From Jackrogersella multiformis (Eukaryota > Ascomycota > Sordariomycetes > Xylariales > Hypoxylaceae): DNA of 64,000 nucleotides. The notes beneath the pieces are model-generated. The model worked only from the letters and a program-made list of their open reading frames with translations. It ran no database searches and was not told where the DNA came from. Every line of letters begins with the position of its first letter. Positions within the stretch are counted from its first letter, which is position 1. Position numbers and translations under genes: made by a program. Shown here in pieces: positions 39,708 to 51,712 of this stretch. Where the stretch lies: contig CADCXD010000007.1 of the NCBI GenBank assembly GCA_902806575.1, positions 1,798,001 to 1,862,000 of the forward strand, in the 5' to 3' direction.

Positions 39708-39811
39708 CCCTCCTCCTCCTTCCTTCTCGAATCCCTACAAGAGTCTATTCCAGGACTACTCTACTCGCCGCCAAAGCCAACAGGGTCGACCCTAGATTTT
39801 ACCAAAGAAAC

Positions 39812-40774
39812 ATGGATCCAGCTTACGGCGGTCAAGGTTGCCAGGACCGAAGACAGCATGGCGAGGCTGCTTCCTACTATAGCGAACATTCGAACGCTCA
39901 GAATTCCTATCCTGGTGGCCTAGAGAATCAACAGGGTTACGATTACCCTAACAATCCGCATCAGGATGGTGCGTATGATCCTCAGTCCTTGCCGCACGGT
40001 TCCAGGGAGGATGGGGAGCGCGGCCTAATGGGTGGACTTGCCGGAGCCGCAGCCGGCGCTTATGGTGGTCACAAAATGGGGCACGGGGTTATTGGCGCCA
40101 TAGGTGGCGCTGTCGCCGGCCATAAGCTACAAGACTACATGCATGACCGCAAGGAGAAGAAGGAAGAAGAAAAGGCGGAAGGAAGGCCACAACAGCAACT
40201 ACATTCAGGGCTACCACCACCAAGCTACTCCCCAGGACCGCCCCAAGATCATCACGGAGGACACCGTTCCGACCAGGACCGGTCGATAAGAGACAATGGC
40301 GGAAACTTTTCATCTTCATCGCATGATATCCATCTCGAAGGAGACTACGATCTCCGCGCAACTTGCCGGCGCCGGGACGGAGGAAACCAAATGAGCGCCT
40401 TGAACCTCAACGGGATCCTCAGCAACGTGGATGGTCACTTCCGCTGGGCCAAAGGAGATTCTGGCCCCAGTGGCATCACCGTGCAGCAAGGAGATACTCT
40501 GGGGGATATCGCGCGGCGCTTCAACTGCAACTTCGATGAACTCGTGAGAGTAAATAGTATCACTAACCCGGATAGAATATATCCTGGTCAGAACCTGAAG
40601 GTGCCGGGTCAATCCTCTGGCAACTTCAGCTCCTCGGCTAGAGACATTCGCCTTGTCGACGAAGGGCGGGTTCTCGAGGCGGAACTTATGGATACGAGAG
40701 GAGAGTGGCACCGCCGCCGAATCGAGTTGAATGAGCGTATAGGGAATGACAATGGAAGCCTCCGCTTCGTCTGA
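39812..40774 (+). CDS. CVNH-LysM lectin with N-terminal glycine zipper
   Basis: 320 aa, one exon. The frame is open back to 39668, but MDPAYGGQ at 39812 starts the natural protein because a TATA-like site and pyrimidine tract lie inside the longer version. Order: a Gly/Gln/Tyr-rich hydrophilic head; a glycine zipper at about 71-105 (GGLAGAAAGAYGG, GAIGGAVAG); a charged Lys/Glu linker; the first half of a cyanovirin-N homology fold (about 164-213, NFSSSSHDIHL, SALNLNGIL); a LysM at about 222-266 (ITVQQGDTLGDIARRF, IYPGQNLKVPG); and the second CVNH half (about 270-320, NFSSSARDIRL). LysM inserted in the middle of CVNH is the type III CVNH-LysM layout known from Magnaporthe. CVNH folds bind mannose-type glycans and LysM binds N-acetylglucosamine polymers. 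No signal peptide is visible, so action inside the cell or unconventional export is possible. Confidence 0.88.
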   Translation: MDPAYGGQGCQDRRQHGEAASYYSEHSNAQNSYPGGLENQQGYDYPNNPHQDGAYDPQSLPHGSREDGERGLMGGLAGAAAGAYGGHKMGHGVIGAIGGAVAGHKLQDYMHDRKEKKEEEKAEGRPQQQLHSGLPPPSYSPGPPQDHHGGHRSDQDRSIRDNGGNFSSSSHDIHLEGDYDLRATCRRRDGGNQMSALNLNGILSNVDGHFRWAKGDSGPSGITVQQGDTLGDIARRFNCNFDELVRVNSITNPDRIYPGQNLKVPGQSSGNFSSSARDIRLVDEGRVLEAELMDTRGEWHRRRIELNERIGNDNGSLRFV

Positions 40775-43353
40775 ACGACCTATGATACGATGGTGGCTTA
40801 AGTCGGAAAATAACTCGAGACTGATATCTGAATTTTGTCCTGTATTCACTTCTGTCTTCTGAGGGGGGTAATCCGCAATTATTATATTAAATCTTACCTT
40901 GAGCTCTTTGACCGCATCCTGCCACGGGAGTAAATTCCCTTGACTGGTCTGCCACCCTTTAATTGTATCACAAAGAAAAATTATATGATTTTGATACTTT
41001 CCATCACCTTATAAGCTTAGATCATTGGGCTGGACTGGGTTTCTATAGATTAACGCCAGGAGAACGGGGAATACTGGCCCTTGCAGCCGGGTTGGTCGGA
41101 TAGACATTCGGAACTGAAGTAGGGAGTCTCGCCAGTGAGGATTTCTAATAATTTCAACTGCCCAAGGGCATGTAGCGCAAGATCCATTGGCCAGATAACC
41201 GTAATTGTTTTGCTCCGTAAGGTACCTTCATGTGTAGAGAATGCTTACTATATTGATGCTTGACCAAGGTATTCCAAGTTAGCAGTAATATGGCTTCACA
41301 GTGAATTAATCGCTACTTCGGGTACGCGTTGAACTATTCGATTTAAACATATCTGTTAATATTATAATGTTTACATAGGGATCTTAAGATGGCCTAGAGT
41401 GAACTGATTGATTATTATACCTCGTCTCGATGGATCATTCGCACTCGGGTTTATTCGGACAGCTGTAATACTTGGAATTGGTGGGATACTACCTATCCTG
41501 ATGTTAATGTCTGCGGCTGAAGATGTACGATTACCTACCCAATGATGTCCGTTTACTTAATCTAACATTCTTAATTACATGGGTGTGCTGGAGGCTAATG
41601 TAGCCGTTGATAAAGCAATCCCGAGTACGAGGCACTGGGTCCGATTTGCAAACCTGCGCGTGTCTATGGATATACCTACCTAGGTAGGCTTATAATTGGC
41701 TTTGTGACTCACCTCTGTGAATTTGTGTATAATATCTTAATGGTATAAGAGATGGCACATTACATTCGAAATATAGTATCAAAAGGTAACCTCACTTAAC
41801 TTAATGGTTCAAATGTCATCGGCTGCGAGTCTTGCCAAATGCTTATCGCCTAACGCACATATAATAAATAAGTTACACACGTGTTTACATATACATACGT
41901 ACCTAGTGCTGATGCCTAAGAATGTATTGAAATTTGCCAAGGGTAAGATCTTAATGAGTTAATGATTGCATAGTGAACCTAGGTATATCCGCGTTTATAC
42001 CTTCGAAGATGTTGCCGTAAATACTAATGTGGTAATACCGGAGTCGGGGTGCGGGTATGTGGGATTCCCGAAATATAAGCATACTGGAAGGCTCGTTCGT
42101 CCGGGGAATACGTACACAAAACTGTCCAGACACGGAAAGATCTCGGACTCTTTATATAATAGAAGGTGCTCTAAGGAGCTATCGATTCCGGTTTGTCGGA
42201 TAGATATAAGACCCCGAAAATATGAAAATATTTTCGGGCTGCATAAATCGCCGGACTTCTTACTATTTCGAGCGAAGCATTTTAATAGTTGCTTATCACA
42301 AATGGATTATGCACCTACCTACATGCAAAGATTAAAGCTTCGAAACTTTATTTTAAGATTGCAAGTATGTTTAGGTATTTATGCGGTATTGATAATTATC
42401 CGTTAACCGGGCTGCGGGTTTGATATGTTGTCCGTCTGGGGGAATAGCGGGGCTAGAAGCAGTACTTCTAAAGTACTTAGCTCTAACCTTAAAACATCTT
42501 TAACATTTATTTGTTTGCTTGTACCTTTAAGGTACACGGTCTCAACTTACAATCCGTAGATTTATTAATACTCCCTAATCTCACTATCGGAGATTAACTT
42601 AATCTGACTTAAACCGATTAAAGTTAGAACGATTACTATGTACATTAGCTAAGCAGCATTTGCATAACTTTTTATAATTGCTAAGGTAAGGTAGGTATAA
42701 GTATCCACCAGACGGAAGTCCCAGGTACGCGGTGTCCCGGCCGGCTCGTCCTTGGTCCTGCTCTAGATAATGCAAGTGCGGTAACATTGAAACCCATGGG
42801 GCCACATGGAAACTTACTATAGCCCGGTACCTAGCATTTACTAGAACAGAAGCCCGAGTCGAGCAACCTTTTAGAATACGAAAACGAGGTGAATGATATT
42901 AAAACAACCCTCCATCCTAAAATTTCTTCTTTTGTTTATTTATCATCCCACTTCCCGTTTCGGCTTATTGAGTCTTCTCTACCTAGGTACTCAAAGGCGC
43001 GCTCCTTGCCCTCTTCCTACCCTGCCTCGTTACCTTTTTGTAATCTTTCTTTTTAATCCCTAACCTTATTTCTTAATTAGGTACTTAAGTTGTATGTATT
43101 TTATGCAAGATCTCATCGTGGCGTACTATTAGCGCAAATCTTAATAATAGACAAATCAAATCCTCGGGAACCTTGGAACTGCTTGACTTTTCGATTTCAG
43201 AAAACGAGGCAACGCAGAAAAGCTCGAGATCTACACAATACAATAGGTGCGGGCTGAGCTGAACGACCACTACCTAGGTAGTCATCGTTGGCTGGTCAGT
43301 TCCGAGACTCGGGACTCCCCCTTTCCCCCTTTTTCTTCTTCTCTCTTCCCAAT
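40775..43353. other. Long intergenic region before the ABC transporter
   Basis: About 2.6 kb with no convincing gene. A 146-codon open frame at 41966-42406 has no recognised domain and no intron or codon pattern supporting it. It includes a perfect hairpin at 42213-42238. Scattered CCTAGGTA palindromes occur (near 41678, 42980, 43270). The last 300 bp, with a CT-rich run at 43318-43350, would be the transporter promoter and leader. Confidence 0.55.
42213..42238. repeat. Perfect 11-bp inverted repeat (hairpin)
   Basis: Arms CCCGAAAATAT and ATATTTTCGGG separated by GAAA. It stands alone in non-coding DNA; role unknown. Confidence 0.8.
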
Positions 43354-46300
43354 ATGTCTTTTATAGGCAGCACTTTTAACAACTACGACCGCACACTGCA
43401 AACATCCGGGGCGCCACCAATGGCATTATCGCACATTGAGGAACTCGGTGGGGACAACGGGGCTGCATCGGCTGCGCACAATGAGGTCGAAAAGGATGAG
43501 ACAATAGGCTCCAGCAATGCGACCCAGGTGGAGGATGATTCCGAGCTGGAGCGGCGAGAGTCTGCAGTACACGAGCTCGCTCGTAGGTACACGACGCAGT
43601 CGAACGCCACTGGGGTTGTCGGCCGAAACCCCTTCTTGGATGACGGGGAAGACTCGCCTTTGAATCCCCATTCGCCTAGTTTCAGCCCGCGCGCGTGGGC
43701 CAAGGCCATCGTCAATCTGGCCGACCGTGATGGCCAGCAGCCACGAACGGCGGGCGTTTGCTATCAGAACCTCAATGTCCACGGCTTCGGCGCTGCTACC
43801 GATTATCAGAAGGACGTCGCTAACGTCTGGTTGGAGACGGCCGGGCTTGTCCGAAAGGCTTTGGGACAAGGCCAGAGAAAGATTGATATCCTACGCAGCT
43901 TCGATGGCGTGGTTCATAAGGGTGAGATGTTGGTGGTGCTAGGTCCTCCGGGATCTGGGTGCTCAACCTTTTTGAAAACCATTGCTGGCGAGACCAATGG
44001 TATTTACGTCGACGATGATTCGTATTTCAACTACAAAGGTAAGAATCTCTAATCCTCTAATCCAACGGCACTCTCGAAATATCGTGTTCAGGGCTAACAG
44101 CAACAGGCTTGTCCGCCAAGGAGATGCACACCCATCACCGTGGAGAGGCCATCTATACGGCTGAAGTCGACGTCCATTTTCCCATGTTGACTGTCGGAGA
44201 CACTTTGACGTTCGCAGCGCAAGCCCGGGCTCCGCGCCATCTCCCTTCCGGCGTTGACAGGACGACCTACGCTGCCCATCTGAGGGACGTCATTATGGCC
44301 ATGTTTGGTATCTCGCACACCGCCAACACGCGTGTTGGTAACGAATACGTGCGTGGTGTGTCTGGAGGCGAACGGAAGCGTGTGACTATCTCCGAGGCTG
44401 CTTTGAGCCGCGCCCCCTTGCAATGCTGGGACAACAGCACCAGAGGTCTGGACAGCGCCAATGCTGTGGAATTCTGCAAGACCATCCGAACCCAGACGGA
44501 TCTGTTTGGAACCACCGCTTGCGTGTCAATTTACCAGGCGCCACAGACCGCTTACGACTTATTCGACAAGGCTCTCGTCCTGTACGAGGGTCGCCAGATC
44601 TTCTTCGGCAGAGCGAATGAGGCCAGGCAATATTTCGTCAACCTTGGATTTGAGTGTCCTGCTCGGCAGACCACTCCAGACTTCTTAACCTCCATGACTA
44701 GTCCGATCGAACGCGTTATCCGGCCCGATTTTGTGAGCAAGGCCCCGCGAACTCCGGACGAGTTTGCCGCGGCTTGGAAGAATAGCCGCGAGTATAGGGC
44801 CCTCCAGGCCGAAATTGAGCAGTATAAGGGGGAACACCCGCTTGACGGGCCCGATGCCGAGGCATTCCGTGCTTCGAGGAGGCAGCAGCAGGCCGCCTCG
44901 CAACGACCTGGATCTCCCTACACGCTATCCTACTGGCAACAAATTAGGTTATGTCTCTGGCGCGGCTGGCAACGACTTATTGGCGATCCCAGTTTGACCG
45001 TGGGCTCCCTTGTCGGAAATTTCGTCATGGCTCTCATCATAGGTAGTGTGTTTTACAACATGCAGATGTCTACCTCTAGCTTCTTCCAACGCGGCGCCCT
45101 GCTCTTCTTTGCTTGTCTTATGAATGCTTTTGCTAGTGCCTTGGAGGTCAGTTTAGTTTTCTCTTCTTTTTACTTTCGCGTCATCTTTTCTTTAGGACGC
45201 TGAGCGCTTACCATCATTAGATTCTCACCCTCTATTCACAACGCCCAATAGTCGAAAAGCACAGTCGTTATGCTCTGTATCACCCGTCGGCAGAAGCGGT
45301 CGCCTCCATGTTTTGCGACATGCCATATAAAGTCGTCAATTCTATCGTGTTCAATATCACCCTGTACTTCATGACCAACTTACGACGTGAACCTGGGCCC
45401 TTTTTCTTCTTCGTACTCATCAACTTTGTTATCGTTTTGATTATGAGTATGATCTTCCGTACAATTGCGTCTGCCTCCCGCTCCCTTTCGCAAGCTATGG
45501 TACCTGCTGCCCTTTTGATTCTTGACCTCGTTATCTTCACCGGCTTTGTCATCCCCATCGACTACATGCTCGGCTGGTGCCGCTGGTTGAACTACCTGGA
45601 CCCCCTTGCGTACGCGTTCGAGTCTCTCATGGTCAACGAATTTCACAATCGAGAGTTCACATGCGATGCGTTCGTACCTAGCTCTGTGGTCACCGGCTAC
45701 GAGAACGTTGGCGCAAACAGCCATGCCTGCAACTCTCCCGGCAGCATAGCTGGGAGTCCCAGTGTAAACGGCGACGCGTACATCAAAAGCGCATTCAAGT
45801 ATGATAACGCGCACCGGTGGCGGAACTTCGGCATCTTGATCGGTTTCCTGGTCTTCTTCTTATTCACGTACATGGTCGCTGCGGAGTTCGTGTCTGAGAA
45901 GAAGTCGAAGGGCGAAGTCCTGGTTTTCAGACGTGGTCACAGACCTGCCCAATTTAAGGAGAAGAAGGGTGACGTAGAGGAAGGCGAAGGTCCTCGCGTC
46001 GGCCCTACCGTGACGAATGCTAGTCGCGCTCACGCCCACGGCAATGAAGCCGGCGCCATCCAGGAGCAGTCTAGTGTTTTCCATTGGAAGGATGTATCCT
46101 ATGACATCAAGATTAAAGGCGAGCCGAGGCGTATTCTCGATAATGTCGACGGTTGGGTCAAGCCTGGTACTTTGACTGCTCTGATGGGCGTTTCGGGTGC
46201 CGGTAAGACGACGCTCCTCGACACCCTGGCTGACCGTATCACCATGGGTGTTATTACTGGCGAGATGCTTGTCGACGGTCACCTCCGTGACAATTCGTTC

Positions 46301-48128
46301 CAGAGGAAGACGGGCTACGTCCAGCAACAGGATCTCCACTTATCGACTAGCACCGTCCGCGAGGCCCTTAACTTCTCTGCGCTCCTTCGCCAGCCTGCCG
46401 ACGTCCCGCGCGATGAGAAGTTTGCCTATGTCGACGAGGTGATCAAGCTATTGGACATGGAAGAGTATGCGGACGCGGTCGTCGGTGTCCTAGGCGAAGG
46501 CCTCAACGTCGAACAGCGTAAGCGTCTCACCATTGGAGTCGAGCTCGCCGCCAAACCTCCTCTACTTCTTTTCGTCGACGAACCCACCTCTGGTCTTGAC
46601 TCCCAGACATCATGGGCCATTCTCGATCTCCTCGAGAAACTCACCAAGAGTGGTCAGGCCATTCTTTGCACAATCCACCAGCCATCGGCCATGTTGTTCC
46701 AAAGGTTCGATCGCCTGCTCTTTCTAGCCAGGGGAGGAAAGACGGTCTATTTTGGAGATATCGGCGAGAACTCGAAGACGTTGACGGATTATTTCGAGCG
46801 AAACGGTGCTCCCGCTTGCCCCCCTGAAGCCAACCCTGCAGAATGGATGTTGGATGCCGTTGGGGCTGCGCCAGGTAGCTCGACTGACATCGATTGGTTC
46901 CAGACTTGGCGCGACAGCCCGGAATACAGAGAGGTGCAGGCCGAGCTACAACAGCTGAAGAACGATGCAACGTCGACCCCTCCTATCGAGGGTGAGCAGT
47001 CCTACCGTGAGCATGCCGCCGATTTCCCTACTCAGCTCTGGGCGGTTACGCACCGTGTGTTCCAGCAATATTGGCGCACGCCGTCATATATCTACTCCAA
47101 GATGGCTCTCTGTATCCTTATTGCCCTCTTCATCGGCTTCGCCTTCTTCAAAGCGCTCAACACGGTTCAAGGACTTCAGAACCAAATGTTCGCCATATTT
47201 AACCTGTTGACCATCTTCGGCCAGCTTGTCCAACAGACGATGCCTCATTTTGTTATCCAGAGGTCGTTGTACGAAGTCCGCGAGCGTCCTTCTAAGGTCT
47301 ATGGTTGGAAGGTCTTTATGCTGTCGCAGATTGTCGTCGAGCTACCGTGGAACACGCTTATGGCCGTTATCATGTATTTCTGCTGGTACTACCCGGTTGG
47401 TCTGTACAGGAATGCCGTGGATGCTGGCCAGACTACCGAGCGTGGTGCGCTCATGTTCCTGCTCCTCTGGGCCTTCCTGATCTTCACCTCGACGTTCACC
47501 GATATGATTATCGCAGCCTTCGACACGGCCGAGGCCGGTGGTAATATTGCCAATCTGCTCTTCACCCTCTGCCTGATCTTCTGCGGTGTCCTCGCCAGCC
47601 CCGACACCTTCCCTAGATTCTGGATCTTTATGTACCGTGTCAGTCCGTTCTCGTACTTGGTGTCGGCCATGATGGCGACAGGGCTAGCCAATACCCATGT
47701 ACAGTGCGCGGCCAATGAATACGTGCATTTCGACCCTCCGGAAGGCATGAACTGCTTTCAATACCTAGACTTTTACAAGAATGCCACTGGCGGTTACATC
47801 GAATCGGGGACTGAGCAACGCATAAGTGACTGCAGCTTCTGTACCATCTACGAGACGAACACGTTCCTAGCGAGCGTCGGGTCAAATTATGGTAAGTTCT
47901 TTTCCTCCCTCGCTTTCTTCACAGCCACCCCAGCCACATGACAGGCATTGCACGTACCCGTAGGTGGATTCATTGACTCTAATATTATTCGCTACAGATG
48001 ATCGATGGCGTAATTTTGGAATCCTCTGGGCATACATTGCGTTCAACATCGTGGCAGCGCTGTTCTTGTACTGGCTTACGCGCGTCCCTAAGGGAAAGAA
48101 GAAGGGGGACAAGGCGAAGAAAGAGTAA
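43354..48128 (+). CDS. PDR-type (ABCG) full-size ABC transporter
   Basis: Four exons, 43354-44038, 44092-45146, 45221-47891 and 47998-48128, give 1513 aa, normal for the fungal pleiotropic drug resistance family. Introns are 53, 74 and 106 bp and preserve the frame. Layout is NBD1-TMD1-NBD2-TMD2. NBD1 has the family's Walker A with Cys for Lys (GPPGSGCST, about 197), a signature VSGGERKR (about 318) and WDNSTRGLD (about 340). NBD2 has a regular GVSGAGKTT (about 903), a degenerate signature LNVEQRKRLTIG (about 1008) and LLLFVDEPTSGLD (about 1028). This asymmetry is typical of PDR pumps. Membrane segments follow each NBD, and the tail is Lys-rich. It should sit in the plasma membrane and export hydrophobic compounds; substrates cannot be read from sequence. 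The start at 43354 (MSFIGSTF) is preferred over 43288, which would put a CT-rich leader in the protein. Confidence 0.93.
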
Positions 48129-48843
48129 ATGTGAAGAAAAGGAAGAGAACAAAACAAAAACCCAATTTTTGGGGGGAGATGAAAATTTATCACGACTCTT
48201 CTGCTTATTTATTATATCTGCCTAATTCATTTAAGTACTTATAACATCTTGGAGAGAAGGATGTAAGTTCGCATTTTATTGGGCGTTTATTTATCTATTT
48301 AGATGGTCGGACTACGTAGGCTGGAGGACCTAGAGCAGTCGCTTCGGGTTCGTGGTTGGGCCACATGATGGTTGGGTGATATATATATACACATATATAG
48401 ACTGGATATAGTTAATAGAAGAAGGGAAGGATATTATGCCCGATATGATTTGACGTTCTTGTATTTGGTAATATGCAGCGGATAAGTTCTTAGTTATGAT
48501 TGCGGATTTCATGGACGGGAATCTCGACCTATTTAGAGGCTAATCGAGGCAATACGACGAGTAAGAAGTGAGAGATGGTATATTTCTATCTCGTAGTGGT
48601 ATCATCATGGCCCATGCCGGCTGACTAGGTACCTATGCATGTAGTATAAGCGCAATGCTATCCTTATTTTCTTGGTATCTTTCGAACACCCCGTGCCATC
48701 CCAAATGTTTATTACAAAAAAAGACCGTATTTCGCTTTGCTTCGTTTTTGCCTCGCTTTACCCCCTTGAAAGAATAAACGGCATGCTGCCGCCGCTGCTG
48801 CTTTTGTTGCTGTTGCTTTTACTTCCCCGTTCGCTCGATAGCT
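48129..48843. other. Intergenic region between convergent genes
   Basis: About 715 bp between the ends of the transporter (+) and the membrane-protein gene (-), so it holds both 3' UTRs. Includes a short (TA)n run near 48380-48400. No gene seen. Confidence 0.6.
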
Positions 48844-49707
48844 TTATAGTTGTAACCGGCCGGCGGCATCGTCCTTCTCGTATATATCCTGTATCGTCAA
48901 CTGTACACCGATGACCTTGGCTTCGAAGAATTGGAACAGCTGGAAGAAGGCGGTAACGAATTCGAAAGATCTGCATACCGTCAGCACAACTTGGATGAAA
49001 TCTAGGTAGATATACATGGGTATACACAAGTATATACATAGGTATACCACACACCGGTATGAATAGACTTACACGAGAGAAGCAATCAGGCCTATGGTCG
49101 GCGGCCACAGACCGACGTACCTAGATCCCCACCAGGGGTACATGATGTGAGCGGAGTAGATCAGAAAGCCCAGGGTGGGAACGGCGAGCAGCATGTCGAT
49201 GACAGTAAACTGGATGCGCTTGGTGCGCCTCCTCCTCGCGCCGTCATCCTCGTCGGGCCCGCCGAAGGATACGATGGTCCGGCCGTTCACGGCGATCGTC
49301 ACGGGTGGCAAGCCGACGGTGCGTCGCGGCGAGGGCCAATATGCGTAGCCGAGTATGCTGGACAAGCCATGGGCTAGGTTCCAGAACAAGGTCAGCCAGC
49401 ACAGGGAGAACAGGACCTTATGCTCCCAGGGCCACCAGCCGGCGTCGATGGTGGTGTGGACGCGAATGACGGTGGCGAAGCCTAGGATGGCGTTGAATAG
49501 GCGAGGGATGGCTATTAAGGGGACGTCGAAGCGCGTCGCGTTATTTTCGTTGGTGTTGGTGTTGGAGGATGATGAAGAGTTGTCGCATTTTTCGTACGGG
49601 CAGTTGTTGTGTATTATCACCGTCGTGTTGTCTGATGAGGATGATGTGCGCGTGCTGGATGCCATCTGAGGGCTCCGGCTTCGAGAGGTCGTTGTCGAAG
49701 CCGACAT
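48844..49707 (-). CDS. Four-helix membrane protein of unknown function
   Basis: Two minus-strand exons, 49073-49707 and 48844-48970, separated by a 102-bp intron (GTAAGT...GGTATGCAG), give 253 aa. That acceptor keeps the frame into a plausible helix (SFEFVTAFFQLFQFF); the nearer CCTAG and CCAAG sites read into a Ser/Arg-rich tail instead, so they are less likely. The first 57 residues are Ser/Thr/Asn-rich and probably disordered. Hydrophobic segments lie at about 61-82, 97-121, 166-190 and 200-226, with a Gly/Asp/Arg loop (148-164) between the second and third. The C-terminus is charged. I do not recognise the family. The upstream DNA has CAA/CAG triplets, a TA-rich palindromic tract and a long pyrimidine run. 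Confidence 0.72.
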
Positions 49708-49736
49708 GGCTATTGATGAGATTGACGCTCGACGAT

Positions 49737-49795
49737 TGTTGTTGTTATTGTTGTTGCTGCTGTTATTGTTGCTGCTGCTGCTGTTGATGTTGCGG
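49737..49795. repeat. Imperfect (GTT/GCT)n triplet repeat
   Basis: On the minus strand it reads as CAA/CAG/AAT triplets just upstream of the membrane-protein start, so it probably lies in the 5' UTR. Confidence 0.8.
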
Positions 49796-49817
49796 TTGTT
49801 TGCGACGCGATTCTCTC

Positions 49818-49955
49818 CTATACATATATATATATATATACCTTAGGTCGGTAGGTGTATATAAGGTATATATATATGTAACCTAAGGTATATATATATA
49901 ATATATATACCGGTATGTATATACCTAGGTAGGTATATATATATGTACGTAGGTG
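49818..49955. repeat. (TA)n tract with CCTAGG and CCTAAGG palindromes
   Basis: Alternating TA runs are broken by ACCTTAGGT, ACCTAAGGT, ACCGGTAT and ACCTAGGTAGGT. The whole tract could fold into several hairpins. Confidence 0.75.
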
Positions 49956-50953
49956 CTGTAAATATATTTCTTATTTCCCCCTTTTTAAATTGTTCCTTCT
50001 CTTGTCCTCCTCTTTCTTATTTTTCTTCTCCTTCTCTTCTCTTCTCTTTTCCGTCTCTCTCCTTTTTGACTAAATGCGCTTCGAGTAAATGGTGGTGTTC
50101 GTTCGTCCCCGACTCGTTGTTCTGATGTGCTTCGCTATAAATGTTGAAAGGTCTAGAGTAATCCGGTGAGAAAAGGCGGAGGCGAGATAGGATACTACGT
50201 GCTATATTATGTGCTGTATTAAGTGCTGTATTTGGTACCTACATAATAGGAGGTAGGCACTTCTCACTATGGATGTAGGGATTACCTAGGGGGAGCTTTT
50301 CTAATAACCTCATGTACCTACTAGGTACAGTTAGAACCTAGAGATAAAAGGGGAAATGTAGGTACTATGTACTAGGTATTGCTGCGCCTCCTTTCCAGTC
50401 CCGATTACCTACCTAGGTACCTAGGTACATATGTAGGTATTTTCTAGACACGGGCTATGAATAGAGAGGTAGTTGCGAACAAGGTTGCGACAAATACTAG
50501 GTACTACTATGTATGAACAGTAGCAGGGCTGCATATGACGTTCCTTGTCTTTTTTTATGCATCAGGTTTATTTATTTATACATTACTTATACATTATACA
50601 TTATATCACCTAGGTACCCAGGTACTATGTACTTCCAGGGTTCTGTTAACGGAGACGGGTCCTGTTTCCTTTCCTTTCCTTTCCTTCTTTTCTTTTCTCA
50701 TTTCTCACCTTACCTGGCTGCCTAGCCTTGATATCATCCTCTCTCTCTGCGCCTCTGCGGAGTTATGAAGATCTTGAGGCTGGTGAAACTAGCCGTGATC
50801 CGGCAATATTCCTGGTTGATACCTATTAATACCTAGATACATACATACCTAGGTACCTAGGTAGGTAGTATTCTTGCTGACCCCCTATATTCCCATCTAT
50901 ATTCCCATATCTCCATACATATTCCCACTGGGCTATAGGTATCTCCATGTTCC

Positions 50954-51023
50954 CATATCTTCATATCTTCATATCTTCATATCTTCATATCTTCATATCC
51001 CCATATCCCCATATCCTCATATT
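50954..51023. repeat. 8-bp minisatellite (CATATCTT)n
   Basis: Five CATATCTT units, then CATATCCC twice, CATATCCT and a partial unit. More divergent units extend back to about 50881 (CATATTCCC variants). Confidence 0.85.
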
Positions 51024-51712
51024 GCCCGACTTTACAAGCTGAATGCGAATAGTATCGTAGTTATTCGGGATTCATATCGGCCTATAGTCCCCTGGGCACG
51101 TCACGGATGATCCTACCAACTACTGCTATGCACACGTGATGGTACATAACGTGGCTGCGTGGTATATGAAGAGAAAAGACTACACGGTGTAAGTAGCCGT
51201 AGGAGAGGGAGCCGTAGTACCTAGAGGGAGACGAGAGAGGAAGAAGAAAGATAATATTCAAAACTTGCAAGGAGTAAAACCTCTTCGCTTCCTCGCCCCC
51301 CCCCCTCTCTAGCCCCCAATTACAGACACCGAGCGTAGTTGGTTGAAGGATTCGTGGCTTGCATCCTTCTGTTCGCCTATGCCTACTATGTAGGAGCATA
51401 TGCATGTGCCTACTTATCAGCCTAGGTACACTAGTCTTGACTGGCTGATACTAACAATGGTATAATCTTATGCCCGTTTTTGGATCGTATGCACCAAAGC
51501 GTCGACAGCACAGCGTCGACATGATACTACCTACACGTGTAGGTACCTAACCCAGCAGCCCAGCTCGCATCACCCGATTTCATACATAAGTTAGAAGACT
51601 CGGGCTGCTCAGACCCCAAGGACAACTACCTACCTAGGTATACCTACTGTATGCTAGGTATACTGTATGTTAGATACCTGGTACTTACAGATTAGGTAAC
51701 AAAGAGAAAAAG

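Larger units (their letters stand above)
49708..51712. other. Shared upstream region of divergent genes, rich in simple repeats
   Basis: Two kb between the start of the membrane-protein gene (-) and the MDR gene (+). It holds triplet repeats (49737-49795), a (TA)n/CCTAGG tract (49818-49955), a CT-rich run (about 49975-50070), several CCTAGGTA palindromes (50410, 50850, 51630) and an 8-bp minisatellite (50954-51023). Small open frames here translate to low-complexity strings and are not called. Confidence 0.65.

Noticed and set aside
39668..39811. Upstream extension of the lectin frame by 48 residues
   Set aside because: Contains a TATA-like site and pyrimidine tract, and its sequence looks like a translated leader rather than protein.
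40316..40849. 177-codon minus-strand frame opposite the lectin
   Set aside because: Shadow of the CVNH-LysM coding strand.
41966..42406. 146-codon plus-strand frame in the long spacer
   Set aside because: No recognised domain, contains an inverted repeat, and has no convincing start context. Left as a possibility only.
48758..49108. Alternative last exon for the membrane-protein gene in another frame
   Set aside because: Using the CCTAG or CCAAG acceptor gives a Ser/Arg-rich tail; the GGTATGCAG acceptor gives a hydrophobic helix that completes the fourth segment.
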